This document shows positions 46,329 to 54,929 of a stretch of DNA of 64,000 nt, piece after piece (the stretch's first letter is position 1; each line of letters starts with the position of its first letter). Origin of the DNA: Cellulomonas dongxiuzhuiae (GTDB lineage: Bacteria > Actinomycetota > Actinomycetes > Actinomycetales > Cellulomonadaceae); NCBI RefSeq assembly GCF_018623035.1, contig NZ_CP076023.1, positions 1,488,001 through 1,552,000 of the forward strand, in the 5' to 3' direction. Below the pieces are notes generated by a model. That model saw only the letters and a list, made by a program, of their open reading frames with translations. It was not told where the DNA came from and ran no database searches. The position numbers and the translations under genes were made by a program.

Positions 46329-49300
46329 GTGCGGACCCGACTGACGTACCGCCGCCCGGTGCCGGACCGCGTCGTCGAGGTGGACGTCGTGGTGACCGCC
46401 GACGCGGGTGCGACCGTCGGTGACGTCGCCGACACGCTCGTGCGGGCCGAGGCCGCCGCGGGCCGTGCCGTCCCCGGCCCCGTGACGCTCGCGCTCGCGC
46501 CGCCCGACGGCGGGGCGCCGCGCACGCTGCAGCGTCGCGCGGGCCTGGCCGAGGCGGGGTTGCGGGCGGGTTCGACGGTGGCTCTGACGCCCGCGGTCGA
46601 GGGGCCGTCCGGCACGGGCGTCTCCCCTCACGACGCGCACGCGCGCCTGACGGTGGTCAGCGGACCGCAGGCGGGCCTCGAGGTGCACCTGCCGCGCGGC
46701 ACGACGACCATCGGGCGCGGACCGGGCAGCGACGTGCGGCTCAGCGACCCGATGGTCTCGACGACGCACGCCCGCGTCGTCGTCGGCGACACCGTCGAGG
46801 TGGTGGACGCCGGGTCGTCGAACGGTGTGGTCATCGGGTGGGGCCGCGTCGACCGGGCCGTCGTGGGGCCGCGCGACTACGTGGTGCTCGGCGAGACCAT
46901 CCTCACGCTGACGCGCGTGCGGCCGGCGGACGGCTCCGGTGACGGCGCCGCCGTCGTGGCGTTCAACCGCTCGCCGCGCGTCGTGCCCGTGCACCCGGAG
47001 CGGACCGTCGAGGCGCCCGCGCCGCCGGAGCCCGCGCGGCCGGGCCGCTTCCCGCTGGTCGCGCTCGCGGCGCCCGTCGTCCTCGGTGCGGTGCTGTACG
47101 CGGTGATGCCGCGTCCGACGACGCTGGTCCTCCTCGCGCTGAGCCCGCTGCTGCTCGTCGCGGGGTGGGTCGACAAGAGGTTCACCGAGCGGCGTCGTCT
47201 GAAGGAGGAGACGGCGACGTTCCGGGCCTCGCTCGACGCGCTCGAGCAGGACCTCGAGGCGGCCTCGCAGGAGGAGAGGCGGGTGCGGCTGGGTGAGCTG
47301 GCCTCGACCGCGCAGGCGGTGCGCGCTGCCCGCGACCTCGGTCCCGTGCTGTGGTCCCGGCGGCCCGGCGAGCCCGCGTTCCTCGTGCTCCGGGTCGGCG
47401 TCGGGAGGTCCGCCTCCCGCACCACGGTCCGGCTGCCCCCGCGTGGCCGGGCGGGCGCCGAGCACTGGGCGCTCGTCGAGGCCCTGGTGACGCGGTTCGC
47501 CGACGTCGACGGCGTCCCCGTGGGCGTGGGGCTGCGCGACGCCGGCACCGTGGGCGTCGCCGGTGCGCGGACGCACGTCGACGGCGTGGCCCGCGCGCTC
47601 GTCGCGCAGCTCGTCTGCCTGCACGCGCCCTCCGAGCTCGTCGTCACCGGCGTCGCGTCGTCGTCGAGCCGCGACCGCTGGGACTGGCTCAAGTGGCTGC
47701 CGCACGTCGCCTCGCCGCACAGCCCGCTGGCGGGCCCGCACCTCGCGGCCGACCCCGTGACCTCGACGGCGGTCGTCACGGCGCTGGAGGAGCTGGTCGC
47801 CGCGCGCCAGGCGCTGGGGCGGCGCGGCGAGTCCGCCGAGCCCGCGGTGCTCCTCGTGGTCGAGGACGACGCCCAGGCCGAGCGCGGGCGGCTCGTCCGG
47901 CTCGCGGAGGACGGCCCGGACGTCGGCGTGCACGTGCTGTGGTGCGCCGCGCAGGTCGACGCACTGCCCGCCGCGTGCCACGCGTTCGTCGCGCTCGACG
48001 ACGGCGGGGCGCGGGTGGGCCGGACACGTGACGGCGCCTGGGACGACGTCGTCTGCGAGCGGCTCGACGTGCCGGCGGCGACCGACCTCGCGCGCCGGCT
48101 CGCGGCCGTCGTGGACGACGGCACGCCCGTGGTCGACGAGTCGGACCTGCCGCGCGGGGTCGGACAGCTGAGCCTGCTCGGGCCGGAGGTGGCCGACGAC
48201 CCCGAGGCCGTCGTCGAGCGCTGGCACGAGACCGGGTCGGTCGTCGCCCGCACCGGGACGCCCGTGCGGCGACGCGGCGACGCCGGCCTGCGAGCGGTCG
48301 TCGGGCAGGGGGCGGCCGGCCAGTTCGTCCTCGACCTGCGGACGCAGGGACCGCACGCGCTGGTCGGCGGCACCACGGGGTCCGGCAAGAGCGAGTTCCT
48401 GCAGTCCTGGGTGCTGGGGCTGGCGACCGCGCACAGCCCGGACCGGGTGACGTTCCTGTTCGTCGACTACAAGGGCGGTGCGGCGTTCTCCGACTGCGTC
48501 GAGCTCCCGCACGCCGTGGGCCTCGTCACCGACCTGTCGCCGCACCTCGTGCGCCGGGCGCTGGTGTCGCTGCGCGCCGAGCTGCGCCGACGCGAGCACC
48601 TCCTGCAGCGCAAGGGGGTCAAGGACCTGCTCACCCTCGAACGGTCCGGGGACCCGCAGACACCGCCGTCGCTGGTCATCGTCGTCGACGAGTTCGCGGC
48701 GCTCGCAGCCGACGTGCCGCAGTTCGTCGACGGTGTGGTCGACGTCGCCCAGCGGGGTCGGTCCCTCGGCCTGCACCTCGTCCTGGCGACCCAGCGCCCT
48801 GCCGGCGTCATCAAGGACAACCTGCGCGCCAACACCAACCTGCGCATCGCGCTGCGGATGGCCGACGAGGCCGACTCCGCCGACGTCCTCGGCACCCCGC
48901 TGGCCGCCGGCTTCGACCCCGCCGTGCCGGGACGCGGGGCCGTGCGCACCGGGCCGGGCCGGCTCGCGCTCTTCCAGACCGGCTACGCGGGCGGGCGGTC
49001 GAGCGCGACGCCGCCGGGCGCCACCGTCGCGCTCGAGAGCCTGGAGTTCGGGCCGGGGGAGCCGTGGGACCTGCCGCCACCGGTCGGGGCCGCGCCGCCC
49101 GCCGAGGACGGACCGACCGACCTCGCGCGCGTCGTGCGCACGGTGCGTGCGGCGGCCCGCGTCGAGGCGATCCCCCCGCCGCGGCGCCCCTGGCTGCCCG
49201 AGCTCACGGCCGTGCACGCGCTCGAGGACGTCGTCGACCCCGCGCGCGCGGGCCTGGTCCTGGGGGTCGTCGACCGGCCGGCGCGTCAGGAGCAGCACCC

Positions 49301-50735
49301 CTGGGTGTGGGACCCCGACGCCGAGGGGTCCCTCGTGGTGCTCGGCACCAGCGGCTCGGGCAAGTCCGCGACGCTGCGGACGCTGGCCGTCAGCGCGGCG
49401 CTCGGCACCCTCGGGGCCGGTGGCCCCGTGCAGGTGTACGGCCTCGACCTCGGCTCGGGCGGACTGGCCATGCTCGACGAGCTGCCCGTCGTCGGGTCGA
49501 TCGTCGACGGCGCCGACACCGAGCGCCTGCAGCGGCTCCTGCGGAGCCTGCGGACCGCGCTCGACGACCGCGCGACGCGGTACGCGACCGTGCGCGCCGG
49601 ATCCCTGACCGACTACCGCGCGCTCACCGGACGGCAGGACGAGCCGCGCCTGCTGCTGCTCATCGACGGGCTGGCCGCGTTCCGTGAGGCGCACGAGGCC
49701 GACGCCGGGCGCACCGGCGCGTGGTCCGGGCTGCAGCGGCTCGTCGCCGAGGGGCGTCCGCTGGGCGTGCACGTCGCCATGTCCGCCGAGCGGCCCGGTG
49801 CGCTGCCCACGTCGCTCGCCGGGAGCGTCGCGCGCCGGCTCGTGCTGCGGCAGGCCGACGAGAGCGCGTACGGCGTCCTCGACGTGCCGAAGGACGTGCT
49901 GGGACCGGCGTCGCCGCCCGGGCGCGGTGTCTTCGCCGGCGAGAGCGACGAGATGCAGGTCGCGGTGCCCGGCGGTCGGACGGCTCCCGCCGAGCAGGCG
50001 GTCGCGATCACCGCGGTCGCGCAACGGCTGCGCGCGGCGGGAGTCGCCACGACGCCGCCCGTGCGGCGGCTGCCGACCGTCGTCCCCGCGTCGAGCCTGC
50101 CGGACACCGTCGACGGCCTGCCGGTGCTCGGGATCGCCGACGACACGCTCGCACCCTGCGGGTTCGCCCCGCGCGGCACGTTCCTGCTGGCCGGGATGCC
50201 GGGGTCGGGGCGGACGACGGCGCTCGTCGCCCTCGGGGACGCGCTGCGCCGTGCGCTGCCCGACGCGTCGCTGTACTACGTCGGGGCGCGCCGCTCACCG
50301 GTGCGCGAGCGGGTCGCCTGGTCGGGCACCGCCGGCACCCCCGAGGAGATCGCGTCCCTCGCCCGTGACCTGCTGCCCCGGCTCGCCGCGGCGCCGGTCG
50401 ACGGCGCACCCGTCGTCCTCGTCGTCGAGGCCATCGCCGACCTGCTGGGAGGCCCTGCCGAGCAGGCGCTCACCGAGGCCGTGCGCACCGCCCGGCGCAA
50501 CGACCACTTCGTCCTCGCGGAGTCGGAGACCAGCACGTGGGGGTCGTCGTGGCCGCTCGTCGCCGAGGTCCGCAACGGACGGCGCGGTCTCGTGCTGCAG
50601 CCGGACCACATGGACGGTGACGCGCTGTTCCGCACGGCCTTCCCACGCATGGGGCGTGCCGAGTTCCCGCCCGGACGCGGCGTGCTCGTCGAGCAGGGCC
50701 GGCTGCGGCGCGTGCAGCTGCCGGTGCCGGACTGA
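46329..50735 (+). CDS. FHA-FtsK/SpoIIIE type VII secretion ATPase (EccC/EssC-like)
   Basis: The 1468-residue protein has a ubiquitin-like start, an FHA domain (about 105-195; TTIGRGPGSDVRLSD and SSNGVV), two membrane helices (about 240-283) and three FtsK/SpoIIIE ATPase modules. Walker A sequences are GGTTGSGKS (near 680), GTSGSGKS (near 1006) and GMPGSGRT (near 1289, Lys replaced by Arg). Only the first has a clear Walker B (VIVVDEF); the second reads LLLIDGL and the third VLVVEAI. The layout is that of EssC more than mycobacterial EccC. It should drive export of WXG100 substrates such as the gene downstream. Other secretion components are not in the window. Confidence 0.9.
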   Translation: MRTRLTYRRPVPDRVVEVDVVVTADAGATVGDVADTLVRAEAAAGRAVPGPVTLALAPPDGGAPRTLQRRAGLAEAGLRAGSTVALTPAVEGPSGTGVSPHDAHARLTVVSGPQAGLEVHLPRGTTTIGRGPGSDVRLSDPMVSTTHARVVVGDTVEVVDAGSSNGVVIGWGRVDRAVVGPRDYVVLGETILTLTRVRPADGSGDGAAVVAFNRSPRVVPVHPERTVEAPAPPEPARPGRFPLVALAAPVVLGAVLYAVMPRPTTLVLLALSPLLLVAGWVDKRFTERRRLKEETATFRASLDALEQDLEAASQEERRVRLGELASTAQAVRAARDLGPVLWSRRPGEPAFLVLRVGVGRSASRTTVRLPPRGRAGAEHWALVEALVTRFADVDGVPVGVGLRDAGTVGVAGARTHVDGVARALVAQLVCLHAPSELVVTGVASSSSRDRWDWLKWLPHVASPHSPLAGPHLAADPVTSTAVVTALEELVAARQALGRRGESAEPAVLLVVEDDAQAERGRLVRLAEDGPDVGVHVLWCAAQVDALPAACHAFVALDDGGARVGRTRDGAWDDVVCERLDVPAATDLARRLAAVVDDGTPVVDESDLPRGVGQLSLLGPEVADDPEAVVERWHETGSVVARTGTPVRRRGDAGLRAVVGQGAAGQFVLDLRTQGPHALVGGTTGSGKSEFLQSWVLGLATAHSPDRVTFLFVDYKGGAAFSDCVELPHAVGLVTDLSPHLVRRALVSLRAELRRREHLLQRKGVKDLLTLERSGDPQTPPSLVIVVDEFAALAADVPQFVDGVVDVAQRGRSLGLHLVLATQRPAGVIKDNLRANTNLRIALRMADEADSADVLGTPLAAGFDPAVPGRGAVRTGPGRLALFQTGYAGGRSSATPPGATVALESLEFGPGEPWDLPPPVGAAPPAEDGPTDLARVVRTVRAAARVEAIPPPRRPWLPELTAVHALEDVVDPARAGLVLGVVDRPARQEQHPWVWDPDAEGSLVVLGTSGSGKSATLRTLAVSAALGTLGAGGPVQVYGLDLGSGGLAMLDELPVVGSIVDGADTERLQRLLRSLRTALDDRATRYATVRAGSLTDYRALTGRQDEPRLLLLIDGLAAFREAHEADAGRTGAWSGLQRLVAEGRPLGVHVAMSAERPGALPTSLAGSVARRLVLRQADESAYGVLDVPKDVLGPASPPGRGVFAGESDEMQVAVPGGRTAPAEQAVAITAVAQRLRAAGVATTPPVRRLPTVVPASSLPDTVDGLPVLGIADDTLAPCGFAPRGTFLLAGMPGSGRTTALVALGDALRRALPDASLYYVGARRSPVRERVAWSGTAGTPEEIASLARDLLPRLAAAPVDGAPVVLVVEAIADLLGGPAEQALTEAVRTARRNDHFVLAESETSTWGSSWPLVAEVRNGRRGLVLQPDHMDGDALFRTAFPRMGRAEFPPGRGVLVEQGRLRRVQLPVPD

Positions 50736-50861
50736 CCGCGGACCCGTCCCGGAGCCTGTGGACAGACCGGGACGAGACGGGACGGAACTCGCTAGCGTCG
50801 GCGCCGGTGCGCGGCACCACGGCGGGGACGGACCTCGCCGCCACGAGCAGGGGAGTGCCAC

Positions 50862-51158
50862 ATGGCGAACATCGACGTCAGCTACCAGGAGATGCGGGAC
50901 GCGGCGACGCGGCTGACCGCCGGGCAGGACGAGATCACCAACCGCCTGGCCGAGCTGCGCGCGTTCATCGAGTCGCTCGTGTCGTCCGGCTTCGTCACCG
51001 ACCAGGCGTCCGTCGCGTTCGGCGAGTCGTACCGCCAGTTCACCCAGGGTGCGACCGACACGGTCGGTGCGCTGACGTCGCTGGGCGAGTACCTGCGCGC
51101 CGCGGCCGCGACCCTGGAGGACGCCGACGCCCAGCTCGCCGCCGGTCTGCGCGGCTGA
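50862..51158 (+). CDS. WXG100-family (ESAT-6-like) type VII secretion substrate
   Basis: The 98-residue protein is a helical hairpin: residues 5-42 and 50-95 form two long helices with heptad spacing. At the turn, where canonical members have Trp-x-Gly, this one reads SSGFVTDQAS, a variant seen in an actinobacterial branch. It is likely exported as a dimer by the ATPase encoded 126 bases upstream. The ATG is preceded by AGGGGAG. No YxxxD/E export signal is obvious at the C-terminus. Confidence 0.88.
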   Translation: MANIDVSYQEMRDAATRLTAGQDEITNRLAELRAFIESLVSSGFVTDQASVAFGESYRQFTQGATDTVGALTSLGEYLRAAAATLEDADAQLAAGLRG

Positions 51159-51239
51159 GCGCGGGCGGCGCCCGGCCGCTTCGCCGTCGGCACCGGGGCC
51201 GGACCGGTCACGCGCAGCCGCCCACCGGGGACGGAGCGG

Positions 51240-51863
51240 TCAGCCCGGGTGCACGAGCTCCGCGAAGACCACGACGTTCGCCGTGTAGTGGCGCACCGAC
51301 CGGTCCCAGTCGCCACCGCAGGTGATCAGGCGCAGCCCCGCGTGGTCGATGTCGCCGTACACGGCCGCCGTGGGGAACTCGTCCTTCGGATGCTCCTGCA
51401 CCGCCGTGACGGCGAACACGGGCGTCGTCCCGTCGGCGCGGCCCACCCGGATCTCGTCGCCGACGGCCAGCTGCGCGAGGTCGTAGAAGACGCCGGGTCC
51501 GGTGGTCCAGTCGACGTGACCGGCGATGACCGCCGGGCCGAGCTCACCCGGGGTCGGCGCGCCGTCGTACCAGCCCGCGGGGAACCCTGCGGGCGGCACC
51601 TCCATGGTGCCGTCGTCCTGAAGGCCCAGCCGCATCAGCTCGGAGTCGACGCCGATCGCGGGGATCTCCACCCGGACGGGGACGGAGGCCGCCATCACCG
51701 TCGGACGATCCGACGCGACGTGCGACGCCTCCGCGGAGGTCGTGGGTCGTACGGCGGCGACCGACGGCGTGGGGGCCGGTGCGACGGCTGGCGCGGTGCT
51801 GCAGGCGGCCAGGGCCGCGACGAGCACGATCGTGCTCGTCGCGGCACCCGACCACCACCTCAT
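51240..51863 (-). CDS. Class F sortase
   Basis: The 207-residue protein has an N-terminal signal/anchor with a lipobox-like LAAC, a Thr/Pro/Ala linker, and a sortase barrel. The catalytic histidine is in VIAGHVDW, the cysteine in LRLITCGGDWD and the arginine in SVRHYTANVVV. The short class F form is typical of actinobacteria. It lies 16 bases behind an ice-binding-type surface protein whose C-terminus has a sorting-signal-like layout, so it probably anchors that protein to the cell wall. Confidence 0.87.
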   Translation of the reverse strand: MRWWSGAATSTIVLVAALAACSTAPAVAPAPTPSVAAVRPTTSAEASHVASDRPTVMAASVPVRVEIPAIGVDSELMRLGLQDDGTMEVPPAGFPAGWYDGAPTPGELGPAVIAGHVDWTTGPGVFYDLAQLAVGDEIRVGRADGTTPVFAVTAVQEHPKDEFPTAAVYGDIDHAGLRLITCGGDWDRSVRHYTANVVVFAELVHPG

Positions 51864-51879
51864 GCTCCGGCCGGCGGTG

Positions 51880-52905
51880 TCACGCCGCCGGGGACGGACG
51901 ACGCGCGCGCAGCCGCAGGACGCCCGCGACCAGGGCGACGCCGCCGGCGAGGGCGAGGGCCACGGGCGCGCCGCCCAGCGACCCCATGCTGCTGCCGTCG
52001 CCCGTCTGCACCCCGCCGACCGGGACGCGCGGGACCTGCGGGCCGCTGCCGGCACCCGTGCCGGCCCCCGTGCCCGCGCCGACCCCCGTGCCCGGGGCGG
52101 CGCTCGCGCCGTCACCCGGGACCGGTCCGGCGGTCGTGCCCGGGCCCACGGTGGGCGAGGCGCTCGGCGTGGGCGTCGCGCACGCCGGGCGGATGATCGT
52201 GTTCGAGTTCAGCGTCACGGCGCCGTCGCGCGCCAGGACGCGACCGTCGACCGTCGCCCCTGTGTTCAGGCTGATCGTCTCCAGGGCCATGACGGTCCCG
52301 GCGAGCCGCGTCCGCTCGCCCAGCGTGGCCGAGCTGCCGACCTGCCAGTACACGTTGCAGGCCTGGGCGCCGTTGACGAGCGCGACCGCGCTGTCGGTCG
52401 CCGTGATCAGCGTGGACGGGGTCTGGAAGACGAAGACCGCGCCCGGGTCGCCGCCGCCGTCGAGGGTCAGGGTGCCGGTGATGTCGAGCTCGTCGTCCGA
52501 GGAGTAGACGCCCGACGTCAGCTTCAGGCCACCGAGCTCGACCGGCACCGCGAGGACCGGCTTCTGACCCGCGGCGTGGTCGTAGGCGGTGACGAGATCC
52601 GTCTTGGCCTGGTCGGCGACCTCGTCGGCCGCGTGGGTCGCGCCGGTCTGCTCGATCGAGTCCGCGCCTGTGATGGCCGGCGTCGGGAACGTGCCGATGT
52701 CGCCCTCGACGGTCGTCGAGCCGGTGTTCGTGATACCGGTGCCCGCGAGGATCGCGAAGGCGTCCGCCGTGGCCAGCGGCACCGGGATCGGCGCCGCCTG
52801 CGCGCTCGAGGCCAGGGCGACCGCGAGGGCCACCGCCGCGGCGACCGTGACGGCGCCTGCCGTCCGTCGGCCTGGGTGAGTTCGTGCGACCGTGGTCGTC
52901 CTCAT
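51880..52905 (-). CDS. DUF3494 ice-binding-type surface protein with sorting signal
   Basis: The 341-residue precursor has a signal peptide (about 1-38) and a DUF3494 beta-solenoid (about 42-245) with FAILAGTGITNTGST, TFPTPAITG and VALVNGAQACNVYWQVGSSAT. A Gly/Ala/Pro/Thr-rich wall-spanning linker follows, and the C-terminus reads VPVGGVQTGDGSS, then a hydrophobic helix and RLRARR. This resembles the PxGGVxTG sorting signals found next to class F sortases. The domain binds ice in some bacteria, but many mesophiles use it as an adhesin or surface layer. AAGGAG lies six bases before the ATG. Confidence 0.87.
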   Translation of the reverse strand: MRTTTVARTHPGRRTAGAVTVAAAVALAVALASSAQAAPIPVPLATADAFAILAGTGITNTGSTTVEGDIGTFPTPAITGADSIEQTGATHAADEVADQAKTDLVTAYDHAAGQKPVLAVPVELGGLKLTSGVYSSDDELDITGTLTLDGGGDPGAVFVFQTPSTLITATDSAVALVNGAQACNVYWQVGSSATLGERTRLAGTVMALETISLNTGATVDGRVLARDGAVTLNSNTIIRPACATPTPSASPTVGPGTTAGPVPGDGASAAPGTGVGAGTGAGTGAGSGPQVPRVPVGGVQTGDGSSMGSLGGAPVALALAGGVALVAGVLRLRARRPSPAA

Positions 52906-52998
52906 GTGGCGCTCCTTCGCTGCCCGGGTACAGGTCGGAGCCGGAAGCCCCCCCGCCGGAAGGTATGCCCCGTGGTCACCTGCGCGGACCAGGTGTGG

Positions 52999-53014
52999 TG
53001 CACCGCACGGTGCA
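52999..53014 (-). terminator. Hairpin after the F420-0-type ABC ATPase gene
   Basis: TGCACCG-CA-CGGTGCA is a perfect inverted repeat immediately beyond the stop codon of the ATPase gene at 53017. The stem is short. Confidence 0.4.
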
Positions 53015-53016
53015 GT

Positions 53017-53829
53017 TCACCCGGCTCGCTCGCCCGCGTCGGGGGACCGGCCGGTGAGGGCGATCACCGGCCGACCGGTGCGGGGGTGCGTCAGCACGTC
53101 GGCATCCACGCCGTACACCTGACGCAGCAGGGTGGGTGTCAGCACCTCGGCCGGCGGTCCGGCGGCCGCGAGCCGGCCGGCCGACAGCACGAGGACGTGC
53201 TCGCAGAACGCCGCCGCGAGGTTGAGGTCGTGCAGGGCCGCGACGCTCGTGACCCGCAGGTCCCGCACGAAGGCGAGCATCGAGAGCTGCGCGGCCACGT
53301 CGAGGTGGTTCGTCGGCTCGTCGAGCAGGAGCAGCGACGGCTCCTGGGCGAGCGCGCGCGCGATGTGCACGCGCTGCCGCTCACCGCCGGACAGGGTCGA
53401 CCACGCGCGGTCCGCCAGGTGCGTCGCGGACGCGGCCACCAGCGCGCGCTCCACGGCACCCGGGTCGGTGTCCGTGCCCCACAGCGTGCGGTACGGGATG
53501 CGCCCGAGCGCGACCACCTCGCGCACGCTCAGGGGCACGGCCGCGTCCGACGACTGCTCGAGCAGCGCGACGTGGCGCGCGCGGAGGCGTCGGGGCATCG
53601 CGTGCACGGGCACGGCGGCGACGGGGTCGGCCGCGCCGGGGTCGCTCACGAGCACGGCGCCGGCCTGCGGCTCGAGCAGTCCCGCGACCAGTCGCAGCAA
53701 CGTCGTCTTGCCCGCGCCGTTGGGCCCCAGCAGGCCCGTCAGGGCCCCCGCCGGAGGAGTCGCGTCGACGCCGTCGACGACCCATCGGCCCCCGAGGCGC
53801 GTGCCGACGCCCGCGATGCTCAGCTCCAC
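53017..53829 (-). CDS. FecE-type ABC transporter ATPase, proposed F420-0 importer
   Basis: The 270-residue ATPase has Walker A LGPNGAGKTT, signature LSGGERQRV and Walker B LLLLDEPTNHLD, in the FecE/BtuD arrangement for siderophore- or cobalamin-like ligands. It begins with GTG inside the end of the permease gene (10-base overlap). Cassettes of this kind in actinobacteria have been proposed in TIGRFAM descriptions to import F420-0. Assignment here rests mainly on the binding protein and on cofE elsewhere in the window. Confidence 0.82.
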   Translation of the reverse strand: MELSIAGVGTRLGGRWVVDGVDATPPAGALTGLLGPNGAGKTTLLRLVAGLLEPQAGAVLVSDPGAADPVAAVPVHAMPRRLRARHVALLEQSSDAAVPLSVREVVALGRIPYRTLWGTDTDPGAVERALVAASATHLADRAWSTLSGGERQRVHIARALAQEPSLLLLDEPTNHLDVAAQLSMLAFVRDLRVTSVAALHDLNLAAAFCEHVLVLSAGRLAAAGPPAEVLTPTLLRQVYGVDADVLTHPRTGRPVIALTGRSPDAGERAG

Positions 53830-54920
53830 GTGCCACCCCGTCCTCGGCGCAGCAGCACCGCGAACACCGGCACGCCGATCAGCGCGGTCACGATACCGAC
53901 CGGTAGCTCCCGCGGGTCGAAGACCGTCCGTGCCAGGGTGTCCGCCCACACCAGCAGCACGGCCCCTGCCAGCCCGGCCACGGGCAGCAGCCGTCGGTGG
54001 GCGGGCCCCGTCACGACCGAGACCGCGTGCGGCAGGACCAGCCCGACGAACCCGATGGCGCCCGAGACGGCGACCATCGCGCCCGTGAGCAGCGCCACGA
54101 GCGTCATCATCGCCCAGCGCGTCCGCTCGACGTCGACGCCCAACGCCGCTGCGGCGGTGTCCCCGAACGCGAACGCGTCCAGCCGCCCGGCCGCGAGCAG
54201 GACGACCGTCCCCACCACGACCAGCGCGCCCGCCGCGATCGTCACGGACGACCACGTCGCGCCAGCGAGCGACCCCATGAGCCACGACAGGATCTCGCGG
54301 TACGAGTCCCCGGTCGCGGTCCAGAAGATGACGAAGGACGTCGCCGCCGCCGCGAGCTGGGACACCGCCAGGCCGGCGAGGACGGCGCGGGTCGGCGTGA
54401 GCGTGCCGCCCGTGCGGGCGAGCGCGAGCGTCGCGACGAGCGCGAGCAGGGCGCCCGCGAACGCGGCGACCGGCAGCAGCAGCCCCACGCCCAGCACGAG
54501 CACGGCCACCGCACCCAGGGACGCGCCCGACGACAGCCCCAGCAGGTACGGGTCGGCCAGCGGGTTGCGCGTCAGGGACTGCATGACGGCGCCCGCGACG
54601 GCGAGCCCGGCCCCCACGGCAGCGGCCGTCAGGACCCGCGGCAGCCGCAGGTCCCACACGATCGCGTCGTGCAGGCGCGGCACGTCGGCCTCCCGCAGGC
54701 CGACGTGCGCGAGCACCGACCGCACGACCTCGCCGACCGCCAGGTCGGCCGGCCCGATGGTCACCGCGACCAGCAGCGTCACCACCAGGGCGGCCAGCCC
54801 TGTGCCCACCAGCAGCGTCAGGGGCGGGCGCAGCGGTGCACGCGACCCGGCGCCGCCGACGTCGGCGGGGGCCGCGTCGCGGCGGAGGGAGCGGGTCGGG
54901 CCGGCGCTGGGGTGCGGCAT
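53820..54920 (-). CDS. FecCD-type ABC transporter permease, proposed F420-0 importer
   Basis: The 366-residue permease has about ten helices with the FecCD signatures WDLRLPRVLTAAAVGAGLAVAG, RNPLADPYLLGLSSGASLG and GAIGFVGLVLPHAV. A single permease gene implies a homodimer, as in BtuC. It lies nine bases behind the binding-protein gene and overlaps the ATPase gene, so the three form one operon. The ligand is inferred to be F420-0 or another large cofactor. Confidence 0.85.
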   Translation of the reverse strand: MPHPSAGPTRSLRRDAAPADVGGAGSRAPLRPPLTLLVGTGLAALVVTLLVAVTIGPADLAVGEVVRSVLAHVGLREADVPRLHDAIVWDLRLPRVLTAAAVGAGLAVAGAVMQSLTRNPLADPYLLGLSSGASLGAVAVLVLGVGLLLPVAAFAGALLALVATLALARTGGTLTPTRAVLAGLAVSQLAAAATSFVIFWTATGDSYREILSWLMGSLAGATWSSVTIAAGALVVVGTVVLLAAGRLDAFAFGDTAAAALGVDVERTRWAMMTLVALLTGAMVAVSGAIGFVGLVLPHAVSVVTGPAHRRLLPVAGLAGAVLLVWADTLARTVFDPRELPVGIVTALIGVPVFAVLLRRGRGGTWS

Positions 54921-54929
54921 CGGAGCGGG

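Noticed and set aside
46218..50024. A 1268-codon open frame antisense to the EccC-like gene
   Set aside because: It has no recognisable domains, is Arg/Gly/Asp/His-rich, and mirrors a clear ATPase gene. Long antisense frames are expected at this GC content.
46329..52905. One combined secretion-and-anchoring system of type VII ATPase, WXG100 protein, sortase and ice-binding protein
   Set aside because: The type VII pair and the sortase pair are on opposite strands, convergent, and the ice-binding protein has an ordinary Sec signal peptide. Adjacency alone does not link them.
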